DNA from: Sulfurivermis fontis
Lineage (GTDB): Bacteria > Pseudomonadota > Gammaproteobacteria > Thiohalomonadales > Thiohalomonadaceae
Assembly (NCBI RefSeq): GCF_004001245.1
Contig: NZ_AP018724.1
Coordinates: 1,108,501-1,172,500 of the forward strand
Length of the DNA: 64,000 nt
Reading direction: 5' to 3'
Positions 1 to 10,704 of this stretch are shown one piece after another; the stretch's first letter is position 1; each line of letters starts with the position of its first letter. A program made the translations under genes and the position numbers. A model generated the notes under the pieces. It did no database searches, was not told where the DNA came from, and was given only the letters and a program-made list of their open reading frames with translations.

Positions 1-11
1 CAGGAGGTTTT
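1..11 (-). other. recN: distal fragment of recN beyond the IS insertion
   Basis: These bases lie outside the left inverted repeat of the insertion sequence. Read on the minus strand they continue the recN coding frame after the duplicated 8-bp target, so they are the start of the severed 3' end of recN. Only the duplicated target and three more bases are in the window, so the native C-terminus cannot be read. Confidence 0.7.
4..11. repeat. left copy of 8-bp target-site duplication
   Basis: GAGGTTTT immediately outside the left inverted repeat, identical to 1321-1328. Eight bases is the usual ISL3 duplication length. Confidence 0.93.
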
Positions 12-38
12 GGGTCATCACCTAATCGAGTGGGTTGA
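12..38. repeat. left terminal inverted repeat of the ISL3 element
   Basis: Begins GGGTCATCACC and contains ATCGAGTGGGT. It matches the reverse complement of 1294-1320 at 20 of 27 positions. Confidence 0.9.
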
Positions 39-39
39 A

Positions 40-1278
40 TCACCGATTTCTCATCTGAGCGGGGTATAGGTCAAGGCCGCCGAGATGGAAGTAGATGGCA
101 GTACGGAAACGCTCCCGATTGCGGAACCCCCGCGCCCGGTTCTTCATGTGCTGGATGCGGCTGTTGATGCTTTCGGCATGGCCATTGTGTACCTTCAACA
201 CCACGGCATTGATGATGCCCCACAGGTGCTTCTTGATCGTTGCGGCGGTTTTCTTCACCGGCTCCAGTCGGCTGCGTACAGCCCAAGACAGCCAGCGCGT
301 CCAGCCCTTGGCCGCCCAGGTGCGGCTGTCGTAGTGCCACAGGCCCATGGCGAATTCCTTGATGGCCCAGGCCCGCGCCGTTTTCAGGCTGCCATCGCGC
401 AGTGCACGAAAGCGGTTCTGCTGCGCACGCGTCATGTTGGCCGGGTTGGTGAGCCAGTCATATTTGCTGCCCTTGAGGCAGTCCTCGCCCACGGCCAACA
501 GGGAGCGATGCTCCTGTCGCCGTACCTTGTCCACCGCATCATTCAGGTACTTGGCGACATGAAACTTGTCGAAGGCGATTTTCTCCCGCGCCTGTGGGAT
601 GTGCGCCTCCGTGGCGCTGATATAGGCCGGCCACATGTCCATCGCCACCGCCTTGATGTTGGCCTTCTGCTCATCACTCAGCCCGGCATAGTAGGCCGAC
701 AGGCTCTCCGTCTTGCGGTCGTCCGCCACGTGCAGCACGACGCCACGTTCCTGGTCAGTCACCACGGTCACGTACTCGTGGCGCCGGGCGAAGGCGGTCT
801 CGTCCACGCTCAAGTATTCCGGCGCTTGGCTCTCACGGCGGGACAGCCCGCGCTTCACCGCGCGCTGCATCACTCTGTCGATGGCGCCCCAACTCAGCTT
901 CAATTGTCGCGCCACCGCCTGCGTGCTCGCCTCCTTCAGCCAGTCAATGAGCAGCGCCTCGAACAGCGCCGTGAAACCCGAACCCGGTTCTGCCCACGGG
1001 ACCGCCACCGTGACCACCCCGTGCTCTGCACATTGCACCCGCGGCACGTCCGCTTCCAGCACCGTCTTGTACTGGCAGGTGTCCAGATGGCGCCATTGCC
1101 GACGCCTGCTGTCGTAGCCGGGGCTGGGGCGTCCACAGTGCGGACAGCTCCACGTCACTCCCGGCTCCGGGACCACGTGAATCCGAACCTCCTCGGCATC
1201 ACGCAGCAACTGCACATCGGCCACCTTCCACGGCGACCGTAAGCCAAGAATCTGGGCGTATAGGTCTATGTCTCTCAT
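40..1278 (-). CDS. ISL3 family transposase
   Basis: DDE transposase of 412 aa. The N-terminus has a zinc-finger-like set of cysteines (C45, C48, C68, C83), followed by a helix-turn-helix around residues 117-140. The expected acidic triad is visible as D159 (LSVDET), D214 (AMDMWP) and E369 (NGHAESINSR), with the family's basic region downstream. The ATG start overlaps the stop codon of the IS-extended recN frame as ATGA, so ribosomes finishing recN could restart on the transposase. The reading frame is intact and spans nearly the whole element, so the protein is probably active. Long open frames on the opposite strand are shadows of this gene. Confidence 0.95.
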   Translation of the reverse strand: MRDIDLYAQILGLRSPWKVADVQLLRDAEEVRIHVVPEPGVTWSCPHCGRPSPGYDSRRRQWRHLDTCQYKTVLEADVPRVQCAEHGVVTVAVPWAEPGSGFTALFEALLIDWLKEASTQAVARQLKLSWGAIDRVMQRAVKRGLSRRESQAPEYLSVDETAFARRHEYVTVVTDQERGVVLHVADDRKTESLSAYYAGLSDEQKANIKAVAMDMWPAYISATEAHIPQAREKIAFDKFHVAKYLNDAVDKVRRQEHRSLLAVGEDCLKGSKYDWLTNPANMTRAQQNRFRALRDGSLKTARAWAIKEFAMGLWHYDSRTWAAKGWTRWLSWAVRSRLEPVKKTAATIKKHLWGIINAVVLKVHNGHAESINSRIQHMKNRARGFRNRERFRTAIYFHLGGLDLYPAQMRNR

Positions 1279-3035
1279 GACTCAACAGGGTAAGCTACCC
1301 ACTCGATACGGGGAAGAGCCGAGGTTTTTTTCTTGCGTCCCCCGTTCCTCGCCCCGCGTCCCTGTGTTCTTGCCAAAGCCAGCATCTCGCGGGCGTGGGA
1401 CAGGGTTTGCTCGGTGATGGTCATGCCGCCCAGCATGCGGGCGATCTCTTCCACCCGTGCCTCTCCGTCCAATATCTTCACCGCGCTGCGCGTGGTCTCG
1501 CCCTGGGTCTGTTTGCTCACTTGCAAATGCTGATGGCCCTGGGCCGCCACCTGCGGCTGGTGGGTGACGCACAGCACCTGGCGTTCGTTGCCCAGGGTGT
1601 GCAACTGGCGCCCCACCATCTCGGCCACGCCGCCGCCGACGCCCACATCCACCTCATCGAAGATCAGTGTGGGGATGCTGCCCTTGCCGGCGCTGATTAC
1701 CTGGATGGCCAGACTGATGCGTGACAGTTCGCCGCCGGAGGCGACCTTGGCCAGGGGCTTGAGCGGTTGACCGGGATTGGCGCTCACCAGCAGTTCCACC
1801 CGCTCCAGGCCGTGCGGTGCCGGTTCGCCGCCTTCCACCGTTTCCAGCGCCACCTCGAACCGGCCGCCCTTCATGCCCAGTTCGGCCATGTTGGCGCTGA
1901 CCTGGGTTGCCAGGGCCTGCGCCGCCTTGCGGCGGCCGGCGGAGAGTTGTTCGGCCAGCTTCAGATAGTCATCGCGGCAGCGCCGGATCTCCGCCTCCAG
2001 GCCGTCGAGGCGCTGGCCGGCCTGTTCCAACTCGGCCAGTTCCTGTTGCAGCCGTTCCAGCAGGGCGGGCAGGTCTGCGCCACTGCAGCGGTGCTTGCGC
2101 GCCAGTTCCTGCACGGCGGCCAAGCGTTGTTCCACCCAATTGAGCCGCCCGGGGTCGAGGTCGGCGCGGTCCAGATAGTGGCGCAGTTCGCTGGCCGCTT
2201 CACGTGCCTGGATGGCGGCGCTGTCCAGTAGTTCGCAGGCGCTGCCCAGTTGGTTGTCGATGACCTGCAGTTCACGCAGTTCGTTCAGAGTGCGGCCGAG
2301 CAGGCTGACCACCGCCATCTCGTCGCCCTCGTAGAGCAGGTCGAGGGCGCGCTGGGCACCTTCCTGCAAACGGCTGGCATTGGCGAGCCGCCCGTGTTCC
2401 TCTTCCAGCGCGGCCAGTTCATCGGCAGTGAGGCCGAGGGCCTCCAGCTCGCCCACCTGGTAGCGCAGCAGTTCCAGGCGCGAGTCGCGCTCGCCGGCGG
2501 CGCGGGTCAGCCGTTCCAGCTCCTGCTGCAGTTCGCGCCAGCGGCGCCAGACGGCGCCCACCTGTTCCACCAGGGCGTCGTGGCCGGCATAGCCGTCCAG
2601 CAGCTGGCGTTGCAGGTCGCGCTTGAGCAGGGACTGGTGGGCGTGCTGGCCGTGGATGTCCACCAGTTGTTCGCCCAGCTCGCGCAGGCTCTGCACCGGT
2701 GCCGGCTGGCCGTTGATGTAACCGCGCGAACCGCCGTCGGCGCTCACCGTGCGGCGCAGGATGCATTCATCGTCCAGATTGAGCTCGCGTTCCTCCAGCC
2801 AGGCACGCACCGCGGCGTGGTCACGGATGTCGAAGGTGGCGCTGATCTCGGCGCGGTCGCAGCCGGTGCGCACCGTGCCACTGTCGGCACGATCGCCCAG
2901 CACCAGGCCGAGGGCATCGAGCAGGATGGATTTGCCGGCACCGGTCTCACCGGTGAGCACGGTCATGCCCGGGGCGAATTCCAGTTCCAGGTGTTCGACC
3001 AGGGCGAAATTGCGGATGGCGAGGTGCCGGAGCAT
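1275..3035 (-). CDS. recN: DNA repair protein RecN, C-terminus replaced by IS-encoded residues
   Basis: SMC-like ATPase that acts in the cytoplasm in recombinational repair of double-strand breaks. The start chosen is the ATG giving MLRHLAIRNFALVEH, the conserved RecN N-terminus; the frame stays open further upstream but that part overlaps nadK. Walker A is GETGAGKS (residues 29-36), a long coiled-coil-rich middle follows, and the signature/Walker B region near the C-terminus reads LIFDEVDVGVGG. E. coli RecN is about 553 aa. Here 572 native residues are followed by 14 residues read from the ISL3 right end before a stop, giving 586 aa. The insertion lies beyond the ATPase core, so function may survive. 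The gene follows nadK by 17 nt and is probably co-transcribed. No LexA box was recognised upstream. Confidence 0.93.
   Translation of the reverse strand: MLRHLAIRNFALVEHLELEFAPGMTVLTGETGAGKSILLDALGLVLGDRADSGTVRTGCDRAEISATFDIRDHAAVRAWLEERELNLDDECILRRTVSADGGSRGYINGQPAPVQSLRELGEQLVDIHGQHAHQSLLKRDLQRQLLDGYAGHDALVEQVGAVWRRWRELQQELERLTRAAGERDSRLELLRYQVGELEALGLTADELAALEEEHGRLANASRLQEGAQRALDLLYEGDEMAVVSLLGRTLNELRELQVIDNQLGSACELLDSAAIQAREAASELRHYLDRADLDPGRLNWVEQRLAAVQELARKHRCSGADLPALLERLQQELAELEQAGQRLDGLEAEIRRCRDDYLKLAEQLSAGRRKAAQALATQVSANMAELGMKGGRFEVALETVEGGEPAPHGLERVELLVSANPGQPLKPLAKVASGGELSRISLAIQVISAGKGSIPTLIFDEVDVGVGGGVAEMVGRQLHTLGNERQVLCVTHQPQVAAQGHQHLQVSKQTQGETTRSAVKILDGEARVEEIARMLGGMTITEQTLSHAREMLALARTQGRGARNGGRKKKTSALPRIEWVAYPVES
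1294..1320. repeat. right terminal inverted repeat of the ISL3 element
   Basis: On the minus strand it begins GGCTCTTCCCC and shares ATCGAGTGGGT with the left end. Its bases also encode the artificial tail of RecN. Confidence 0.9.
1321..1328. repeat. right copy of 8-bp target-site duplication
   Basis: GAGGTTTT directly next to the right end of the element, matching 4-11. On the minus strand it encodes part of the Lys-Thr-Ser end of the native RecN sequence. Confidence 0.93.
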
Positions 3036-3052
3036 GGCGTATGAGCCTGGGG

Positions 3053-3922
3053 CTAGCCCCAGTTGAGCTTGTTGCGCAGGATGTGGAAGTGGTCGTGATC
3101 CACCGGATGGATCAGGCGCACCTTGTGCTCGGCCTTGCGTACCCGCACGCGGTCGCCGGCCATCAGGCCGAAGTTGATCTGGCCGTCGCAGGTGACCTGG
3201 GCATGGGCATGGCCGGAGCCGCGAACTACGATCTCGATCAGGTTGCCGCCATCCACCACGATGGGGCGGTTGCTCATGGTGTGCGGGCAGATGGGCACCA
3301 GCACCACGGCATTGAGGCAGGGCTGCAGGATCGGGCCGCCACCGGACAGGGCATAGGCGGTGGAGCCGGTGGGGGTGGAGACGATCAGGCCGTCGGAGTG
3401 CAGATGGTTGAGGAAGTGGCCGTTGACGTAGGTTTCCGTCTCCAGCATGCGCGCCACGTCCCACTTGTGTACCACCACGTCGTTGAGGGCGACGCTTTCG
3501 TTGATGTGCTCGCCGTCGCGCAGCACGGTACAGTGCAGCAGAAAGCGCTCATCCTCGCTGTATTGGCCGGCGAAAATCTCGTCCAGTTTCTGCTCCATCT
3601 CGCCGGGCGAGATATCGGTGAGGAAACCGAGACGGCCCTGGTTGATGCCGATGAGGGCGATGTCGAAGGGGGCGAGGGAGCGGGCCGCGTTGAGCAGGGT
3701 ACCGTCGCCGCCCACCACGATCACGGCGTCGCACTGGCGGCCGATATCCTCGCGGCTGGCGACGGTGAGGCCATGGCCGCTCCAGACCTCGGCGGTGGCC
3801 TCGTCGAGCAGGGTCTCAATCTGGCTGGAAGCGAGGTAATCGGCCAGCACCTGGAGCGAGGCCCCCACGTTGGGGTCGCCGTACTTGCCGATAATCCCTA
3901 CCCGCCCGAAAGTATCTGCCAT
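3053..3922 (-). CDS. nadK: NAD kinase
   Basis: Phosphorylates NAD to NADP in the cytoplasm. The protein is 289 aa when begun at the ATG giving MADTFGRVGIIGKYGD, which has a GGAGA ribosome site just upstream. A frame extension of 18 residues is possible but lacks such a site. The conserved GGDGTLL motif with the catalytic Asp is at residues 71-77, and the NE/D-rich and glycine-rich substrate motifs of the family follow (LHSDGLIVSTPTGSTAY). It is transcribed away from hrcA and towards recN, the usual gammaproteobacterial arrangement. Confidence 0.96.
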   Translation of the reverse strand: MADTFGRVGIIGKYGDPNVGASLQVLADYLASSQIETLLDEATAEVWSGHGLTVASREDIGRQCDAVIVVGGDGTLLNAARSLAPFDIALIGINQGRLGFLTDISPGEMEQKLDEIFAGQYSEDERFLLHCTVLRDGEHINESVALNDVVVHKWDVARMLETETYVNGHFLNHLHSDGLIVSTPTGSTAYALSGGGPILQPCLNAVVLVPICPHTMSNRPIVVDGGNLIEIVVRGSGHAHAQVTCDGQINFGLMAGDRVRVRKAEHKVRLIHPVDHDHFHILRNKLNWG

Positions 3923-3982
3923 CGTCTTCTCCGCAAAAATGGCGCTAACGTTAACATGGCCGCTGTCCTGCGCCAACCGACC

Positions 3983-4012
3983 TTGACACCCCTTTTCACC
4001 CCTTGCTAACTT
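3983..4012 (+). promoter_or_regulatory. sigma-70-like promoter of hrcA
   Basis: TTGACA at 3983-3988 and TAACTT at 4007-4012, separated by 18 nt. The CIRCE operator begins 6 nt after the -10 box, where a bound repressor would block initiation. A sigma-32 reading of the same stretch has a poor spacer. Confidence 0.65.
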
Positions 4013-4018
4013 GCCCTG

Positions 4019-4045
4019 TTAGCACTCATCTGGTTGGAGTGCTAA
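4019..4045. promoter_or_regulatory. CIRCE operator (HrcA binding site)
   Basis: Perfect match to the CIRCE consensus TTAGCACTC-N9-GAGTGCTAA, with spacer ATCTGGTTG. It lies between the hrcA promoter and the hrcA start codon, so HrcA is expected to repress its own operon and release it on heat shock. Confidence 0.97.
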
Positions 4046-4064
4046 GCGTATACCTTTAGGTGCA

Positions 4065-5114
4065 ATGAGCAAGGTTTCCTCCATCGCCATGTCCGACCGC
4101 GCCCAGCAGCTGCTCAAGTTGCTGGTGGAGCGCTATATCCGCGAGGGGCAGCCGGTGGGCTCGCGTACGCTGGCGCGCGGTCAGGGCGTGGACCTGAGCC
4201 CAGCCACTATCCGCAACGTGATGGCCGACCTGGAGGATCTGGGCCTGGTCAAGGCGCCGCACACTTCCGCCGGCCGTATACCCACGGTGCAGGGCTACCG
4301 CCTGTTCGTGGACAGCCTGCTGACGGTGAAGCCGCTGCAACCCGCCGAGGTGCGCGCCCTGCAGGCCAAGTTCGAGCAGGCCGCCGATCCGCAACAGGTG
4401 CTGGTGACGGCATCGGCGTTGTTGTCGGAGATCAGCTCCATGGCCGGTGTCATCATGGTGCCGCGGCGCGAGCAGCCTACGGTGCGTCAGGTCGAATTCA
4501 TCGCCCTGTCCGGTAACCGCGTGCTGGTGGTGCTGGTGCTGGACGGCAACCAGGTGCAGAACCGCATGATCACCACTTCACGCCGCTATTCCCCGGCGGA
4601 GCTGACTCAGGCGGCCAATTATCTGAACCACGCCCTGGCCGGCAAGGATTTCACCAAGGTCCGGGATACCCTGCTGCGGGAGATGCGCGAAACCCAGGAG
4701 AGCATCAATCAGCTCATGCTGATGGCCATCGAAATAGCCAACCGCACTTTCAAGGCGGGCGAGGAGGGCGGCGACTATGTCCTGGCGGGGCACACCAACC
4801 TAATGGGCTATGCCGAGATGGCGGATATCGACCGCCTGCGCCAGCTGTTCGAGGCCTTCAACCGCAAGCGCGACATTCTGCATCTGCTGGATCAGGCGGC
4901 CCATGCCCAGGGGGTGCAGATATTCATCGGCGAGGAATCGGGCTACGAGGTGCTGGATGCCTGCAGTGTGGTCACTTCGCCTTACGAGGTGGATGGCGAG
5001 GTGGTCGGCGTGCTGGGTGTCATCGGGCCGACGCGCATGGCCTACGACCGTCTCATCCCGCTGGTCGACGTGACCGCCAAGCTGCTCGGCGCGGCCTTGA
5101 ATCAGCAGCAATAA
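4065..5114 (+). CDS. hrcA: heat-inducible transcription repressor HrcA
   Basis: Repressor of class I heat-shock genes that binds CIRCE and depends on GroEL for folding. The protein is 349 aa with an N-terminal winged helix-turn-helix (SDRAQQLLKLLVERYIREG, then SRTLARGQGVDLSPATIRN) and a C-terminal GAF-like dimerisation region ending in the family's VIGPTRMAYDR motif. The ATG at 4065 is used; an in-frame ATG at 4089 is the alternative. A perfect CIRCE site lies 19 nt upstream. Its last codons overlap a sigma-32-type promoter for grpE. Confidence 0.97.
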   Translation: MSKVSSIAMSDRAQQLLKLLVERYIREGQPVGSRTLARGQGVDLSPATIRNVMADLEDLGLVKAPHTSAGRIPTVQGYRLFVDSLLTVKPLQPAEVRALQAKFEQAADPQQVLVTASALLSEISSMAGVIMVPRREQPTVRQVEFIALSGNRVLVVLVLDGNQVQNRMITTSRRYSPAELTQAANYLNHALAGKDFTKVRDTLLREMRETQESINQLMLMAIEIANRTFKAGEEGGDYVLAGHTNLMGYAEMADIDRLRQLFEAFNRKRDILHLLDQAAHAQGVQIFIGEESGYEVLDACSVVTSPYEVDGEVVGVLGVIGPTRMAYDRLIPLVDVTAKLLGAALNQQQ

Positions 5115-5122
5115 CCCCATAT
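5096..5122 (+). promoter_or_regulatory. sigma-32-type heat-shock promoter for grpE
   Basis: CTTGAA at 5096-5101 and CCCCATAT at 5115-5122 with a 13-nt spacer. Both boxes match the sigma-32 consensus exactly. The -35 lies inside the hrcA coding region and the -10 just after its stop, 80 nt before grpE. Confidence 0.85.
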
Positions 5123-5140
5123 ATCCCAGTGCAATCACAC

Positions 5141-5156
5141 ACCGCGCCGGCGCGGT
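5141..5156. repeat. 16-bp perfect palindrome in grpE leader
   Basis: ACCGCGCCGGCGCGGT is its own reverse complement. It falls in the transcript from the sigma-32 promoter, upstream of grpE, with no T-run after it, so it is not an intrinsic terminator. It may form a small leader hairpin or bind a dimeric protein. Confidence 0.45.
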
Positions 5157-5203
5157 GGACGTATTTAGCGCATTGATAACCCAAGATTTTGTCTGGAGCC
5201 GAC

Positions 5204-5755
5204 ATGAGCGAAGAGAACACCAAGACCGATAGCGCGGCAAGCGCCGAGGCAGCGGTGCAGGAGCAGGCTGCACCCGATGCGCAGGAACTGCAGTTGCAGC
5301 TGGAGGATGCCCGCAGCAAGGCCGACGAGCACTGGAACCAGGTGCTGCGCCTGCAGGCGGAGCTGGAAAACAACCGTCGCCGCGCCGAACGCGATGTGGA
5401 GAACGCCCACAAATACGCCCTGGACCGCTTCACCCAGGACTTGCTGCCGGTACGCGACAGTCTGGAGCTGGCGCTGGCCGCCATCGGTCCCGACAGTGCA
5501 CTGGACCGGCTGCGCGAGGGCACCGAGCTGACCCTGAAAATGTTGACCCAGGCCATGGAAAAGTACGGCATCAGGGAAGTGAACCCGGTGGGCCAGCCGT
5601 TCAATCCGGAACAGCATCAGGCCATGTCCATGCAGGAGAGCACCGAGGTGGCGCCGAACTGCGTGCTGGCGGTGATGCAGAAGGGTTACACCTTGAACGA
5701 CCGTCTGGTCCGCCCTGCGCTGGTGGTGGTGGCCAAGGCGCCGGCCACGGGCTGA
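5204..5755 (+). CDS. grpE: nucleotide exchange factor GrpE
   Basis: Co-chaperone that releases ADP from DnaK. The protein is 183 aa from the ATG at 5204, which has a GGAG site 5 nt upstream; a TTG five codons earlier is less likely. The acidic, low-complexity N-terminus precedes a long helix and coiled coil (about residues 25-90, containing [20 protein letters not shown]). A beta-rich C-terminal domain ends with the signature around [18 protein letters not shown]. It lies between hrcA and dnaK in the heat-shock operon. Confidence 0.96.
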   Translation: MSEENTKTDSAASAEAAVQEQAAPDAQELQLQLEDARSKADEHWNQVLRLQAELENNRRRAERDVENAHKYALDRFTQDLLPVRDSLELALAAIGPDSALDRLREGTELTLKMLTQAMEKYGIREVNPVGQPFNPEQHQAMSMQESTEVAPNCVLAVMQKGYTLNDRLVRPALVVVAKAPATG

Positions 5756-5759
5756 TGGC

Positions 5760-5787
5760 CTTGAATCCCACGGTAAAGACCCTATTT
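5760..5787 (+). promoter_or_regulatory. sigma-32-type heat-shock promoter for dnaK
   Basis: CTTGAA at 5760-5765 and CCCTATTT at 5780-5787 (consensus CCCCATNT, one mismatch), with a 14-nt spacer. It lies directly after grpE and 63 nt before the dnaK start, giving dnaK-dnaJ a heat-shock input of their own. Confidence 0.75.
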
Positions 5788-5806
5788 AGCACCTAGATAT
5801 TGAGTC

Positions 5807-5825
5807 GGCCCGCAGACGCCGGGCC
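5807..5825 (+). repeat. hairpin in dnaK leader
   Basis: GGCCCG (5807-5812) pairs perfectly with CGGGCC (5820-5825) around a 7-nt loop. It lies between the dnaK promoter and the ribosome site and may protect the transcript 5' end. Confidence 0.4.
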
Positions 5826-5850
5826 AGTAACGCATCGGAGACGACAGACT

Positions 5851-7770
<1,920 letters not shown>

Positions 7771-7776
<6 letters not shown>

Positions 7777-7871
7777 CAAGTGACGAGTGACAAGTAACAA
7801 GCACAAGGGTCGAAGCGTGCGCTTCGACCCTTGTGTCTTTCTTGAAACTTGTGTCTTGCGACTTGTAACTT
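7771..7871 (+). repeat. heptamer-ladder hairpin between dnaK and dnaJ
   Basis: The left arm is four consecutive 7-nt units of type CAAGTGA or CAAGTAA. The right arm is their reverse complement in register (units of type CTTGNNA), so the arms pair as short 4-5 bp helices separated by small mismatches. The centre is a perfect 14-bp stem, ACAAGGGTCGAAGC (7803-7816) with loop GTGC and its complement (7821-7834). The first unit overlaps the last Lys codon and stop codon of dnaK. No T-run follows, so it is not a classical terminator. dnaJ begins 13 nt after the right arm with only a weak ribosome site. Confidence 0.85.
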
Positions 7872-7883
7872 GGAACCGGGTTT

Positions 7884-9017
7884 ATGTCTAAACGCGACTA
7901 TTACGAAGTGCTGGGGGTGGCGAAGAACGCCACCGAGGCCGAGATCAAGAAGGCCTTCAAGCGGCTGGCGATGAAATACCATCCCGACCGCAACCCGGAC
8001 GACAAGGCGGCGGAGGAGAAATTCAAGGAGGCCAAGGAGGCCTATGAAATCCTCACCGATGCGCAGAAACGTGCCGCCTATGATCAGTTTGGCCATGCCG
8101 GTGTCGATCCCACTGCCGGCGGCGGTGGCGGTTACGGCCCAGGCGGCGCCAGCTTCTCCGATATCTTCGGTGACGTGTTCGGCGACATCTTCGGCGGCGG
8201 TGCCGGCGCCCGCGGTGGCAGCCGTGCCTACCGCGGCAGCGATCTGCGCTACAACCTGGAGCTGTCGCTGGAAGAGGCGGTGCTGGGCACCACGGTGAAG
8301 ATCCGTGTGCCGACCCTGGTGGAGTGCGACGAGTGCAACGGCTCCGGCGCCAAGAAGGGGACCAGTGCGCAGACCTGTCCCACCTGCCACGGCCACGGCC
8401 AGGTGCGCATGCAGCAGGGCTTCTTCTCCCTGCAACAGACCTGCCCGCGCTGCCATGGCAGCGGCAAGATCATCACCGACCCCTGCGGCAAGTGCCACGG
8501 CCAGGGGCGTATCCAGGAACAGAAGACCCTGTCGGTGAAGGTGCCGGCCGGTGTCGACGACGGCGATCGCATCCGTCTCAGCGGCGAGGGCGAGGCCGGC
8601 CTGCACGGCGGACCGGCGGGCGATCTGTATGTGCAGATCCATGTGCGCGAGCACCCCATCTTCACCCGTGACGAAAACAACCTCGCCTGTGAGGTGCCGA
8701 TCAGTTTCGCCACTGCGGCATTGGGCGGCGAGCTGGATGTCCCTACCCTGGGTGGGCGGGTGAAGCTGAAGATTCCGCCCGAGACCCAGAGCGGCAAGCT
8801 GTTCCGTCTGCGCGGCAAGGGCGTGCGCTCGGTGCGTGGCGGCGAGGTCGGCGACCTCATCTGCCGCGTGGTGGTGGAAACACCGGTGAACCTCACCAGC
8901 AAGCAAAAGGAGTTGCTGCAGCAGTTCGAGGCCAGCCTCAACGGCGACAAGCACAGCCCCAAGGCCAGTTCCTGGCTGGACGGCGTGAAGAAATTCTTCG
9001 AGGATATGAGGCCATAG
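7884..9017 (+). CDS. dnaJ: co-chaperone DnaJ (Hsp40)
   Basis: Stimulates DnaK ATPase and delivers unfolded clients. The protein is 377 aa. The J domain (1-70) has the HPD motif at residues 33-35, and a Gly/Phe-rich stretch follows (about 75-120). The zinc-binding domain has four CxxCxGxG motifs ([32 protein letters not shown]), and the C-terminal substrate-binding domains complete a type I DnaJ. It lies downstream of dnaK behind a large repeat hairpin. The start ATG has only a weak GGAA-type ribosome site. Confidence 0.97.
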   Translation: MSKRDYYEVLGVAKNATEAEIKKAFKRLAMKYHPDRNPDDKAAEEKFKEAKEAYEILTDAQKRAAYDQFGHAGVDPTAGGGGGYGPGGASFSDIFGDVFGDIFGGGAGARGGSRAYRGSDLRYNLELSLEEAVLGTTVKIRVPTLVECDECNGSGAKKGTSAQTCPTCHGHGQVRMQQGFFSLQQTCPRCHGSGKIITDPCGKCHGQGRIQEQKTLSVKVPAGVDDGDRIRLSGEGEAGLHGGPAGDLYVQIHVREHPIFTRDENNLACEVPISFATAALGGELDVPTLGGRVKLKIPPETQSGKLFRLRGKGVRSVRGGEVGDLICRVVVETPVNLTSKQKELLQQFEASLNGDKHSPKASSWLDGVKKFFEDMRP

Positions 9018-9030
9018 ACAGGAGATGCAA

Positions 9031-9091
9031 GATACAAGTAACAAGATACAAGGGGATGAGTTCGCTGCGCTCGTATCTTGTTCCTCGTACC
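9031..9091 (+). repeat. heptamer-type hairpin between dnaJ and the dsrE-like gene
   Basis: The left arm contains CAAGTAA, CAAGATA and CAAG units (9035-9052). ACAAGATAC (9041-9049) pairs perfectly with GTATCTTGT (9073-9081), and the pairing continues outward with mismatches to 9031/9091. The apical part contains CGCTGCG. The layout resembles the dnaK-dnaJ and carA-carB elements but is more degenerate. Confidence 0.7.
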
Positions 9092-9146
9092 TATCGGTCT
9101 CCACCCGTCGAGAGTCATTTGACAGTATGTGGAGGAGGGAGCGGGC

Positions 9147-10452
<1,306 letters not shown>

Positions 10453-10500
10453 CAGGGACGGGTATAACCCGCGTCATAAGTAAATCAATGGGCGCATAAA

Positions 10501-10529
10501 TTGCACGTTAACGCGCCTTCCGTTACAAT
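10501..10529 (+). promoter_or_regulatory. sigma-70-like promoter of carAB
   Basis: TTGCAC at 10501-10506 and TACAAT at 10524-10529 with an ideal 17-nt spacer, in the dapB-carA gap. It implies a leader of about 170 nt before carA. Confidence 0.75.
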
Positions 10530-10572
10530 TCGCGTCCACCTGAACGCCCGGCCTTAGCTGCCTGTCATACTC

Positions 10573-10593
10573 GGAAAGGTCCACGGCCTTTCC
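10573..10593 (+). repeat. first carAB leader hairpin
   Basis: GGAAAGG (10573-10579) pairs perfectly with CCTTTCC (10587-10593) around loop TCCACGG. It resembles the second leader hairpin in stem content and in the TCCAC loop start. Confidence 0.55.
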
Positions 10594-10637
10594 AACATGA
10601 CCGGGCGCGCCGCCCGCGGCCATTCTTCTGAATCCGA

Positions 10638-10670
10638 GCGGGAAGGGTCCACCCAGGGCCCTTCCCGCTT
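10638..10670 (+). promoter_or_regulatory. second carAB leader hairpin, possible attenuator
   Basis: GCGGGAAGGG (10638-10647) pairs perfectly over 10 bp with CCCTTCCCGC (10659-10668), loop TCCACCCAGGG, followed by only TTT. Its position in a long leader before a pyrimidine/arginine gene suggests attenuation, but the T-run is too short to call a terminator. Confidence 0.5.
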
Positions 10671-10704
10671 TGCACATATAGACTTGACCTTACTGGAGGT
10701 TACC

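Larger units (their letters stand above)
12..1320 (-). mobile_element. complete ISL3-family insertion sequence, 1,309 bp
   Basis: The element is bounded by imperfect inverted repeats (12-38 and 1294-1320, 20 of 27 positions matching, including a shared ATCGAGTGGGT block) and flanked by the 8-bp direct repeat GAGGTTTT at 4-11 and 1321-1328. It carries a single transposase gene. Length, 8-bp duplication, ends beginning GG(C/G)TC and the transposase type all fit the ISL3 family. It is inserted in the extreme 3' end of recN in the same transcriptional direction. Intact ends, an intact transposase and an exact target duplication suggest a fairly recent insertion. Confidence 0.95.

Noticed and set aside
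85-1242. Long open frame antisense to the transposase
   Set aside because: High GC keeps the antisense frame open; it has no family motifs, and the transposase on the other strand has its full catalytic triad.
3036-3060. LexA box controlling recN
   Set aside because: No CTGT-N8-ACAG motif was found near the recN start or upstream of nadK.
3982-4006. Sigma-32 promoter overlapping the hrcA promoter
   Set aside because: CTTGAC and CCCCTTGC are only 11 nt apart, too short for sigma-32; the sigma-70 reading fits better.
10597-10704. ATG-initiated N-terminal extension of carA
   Set aside because: It would translate through the 10-bp leader hairpin and adds residues absent from the family; the TTG at 10705 has a strong ribosome site and gives the right length.
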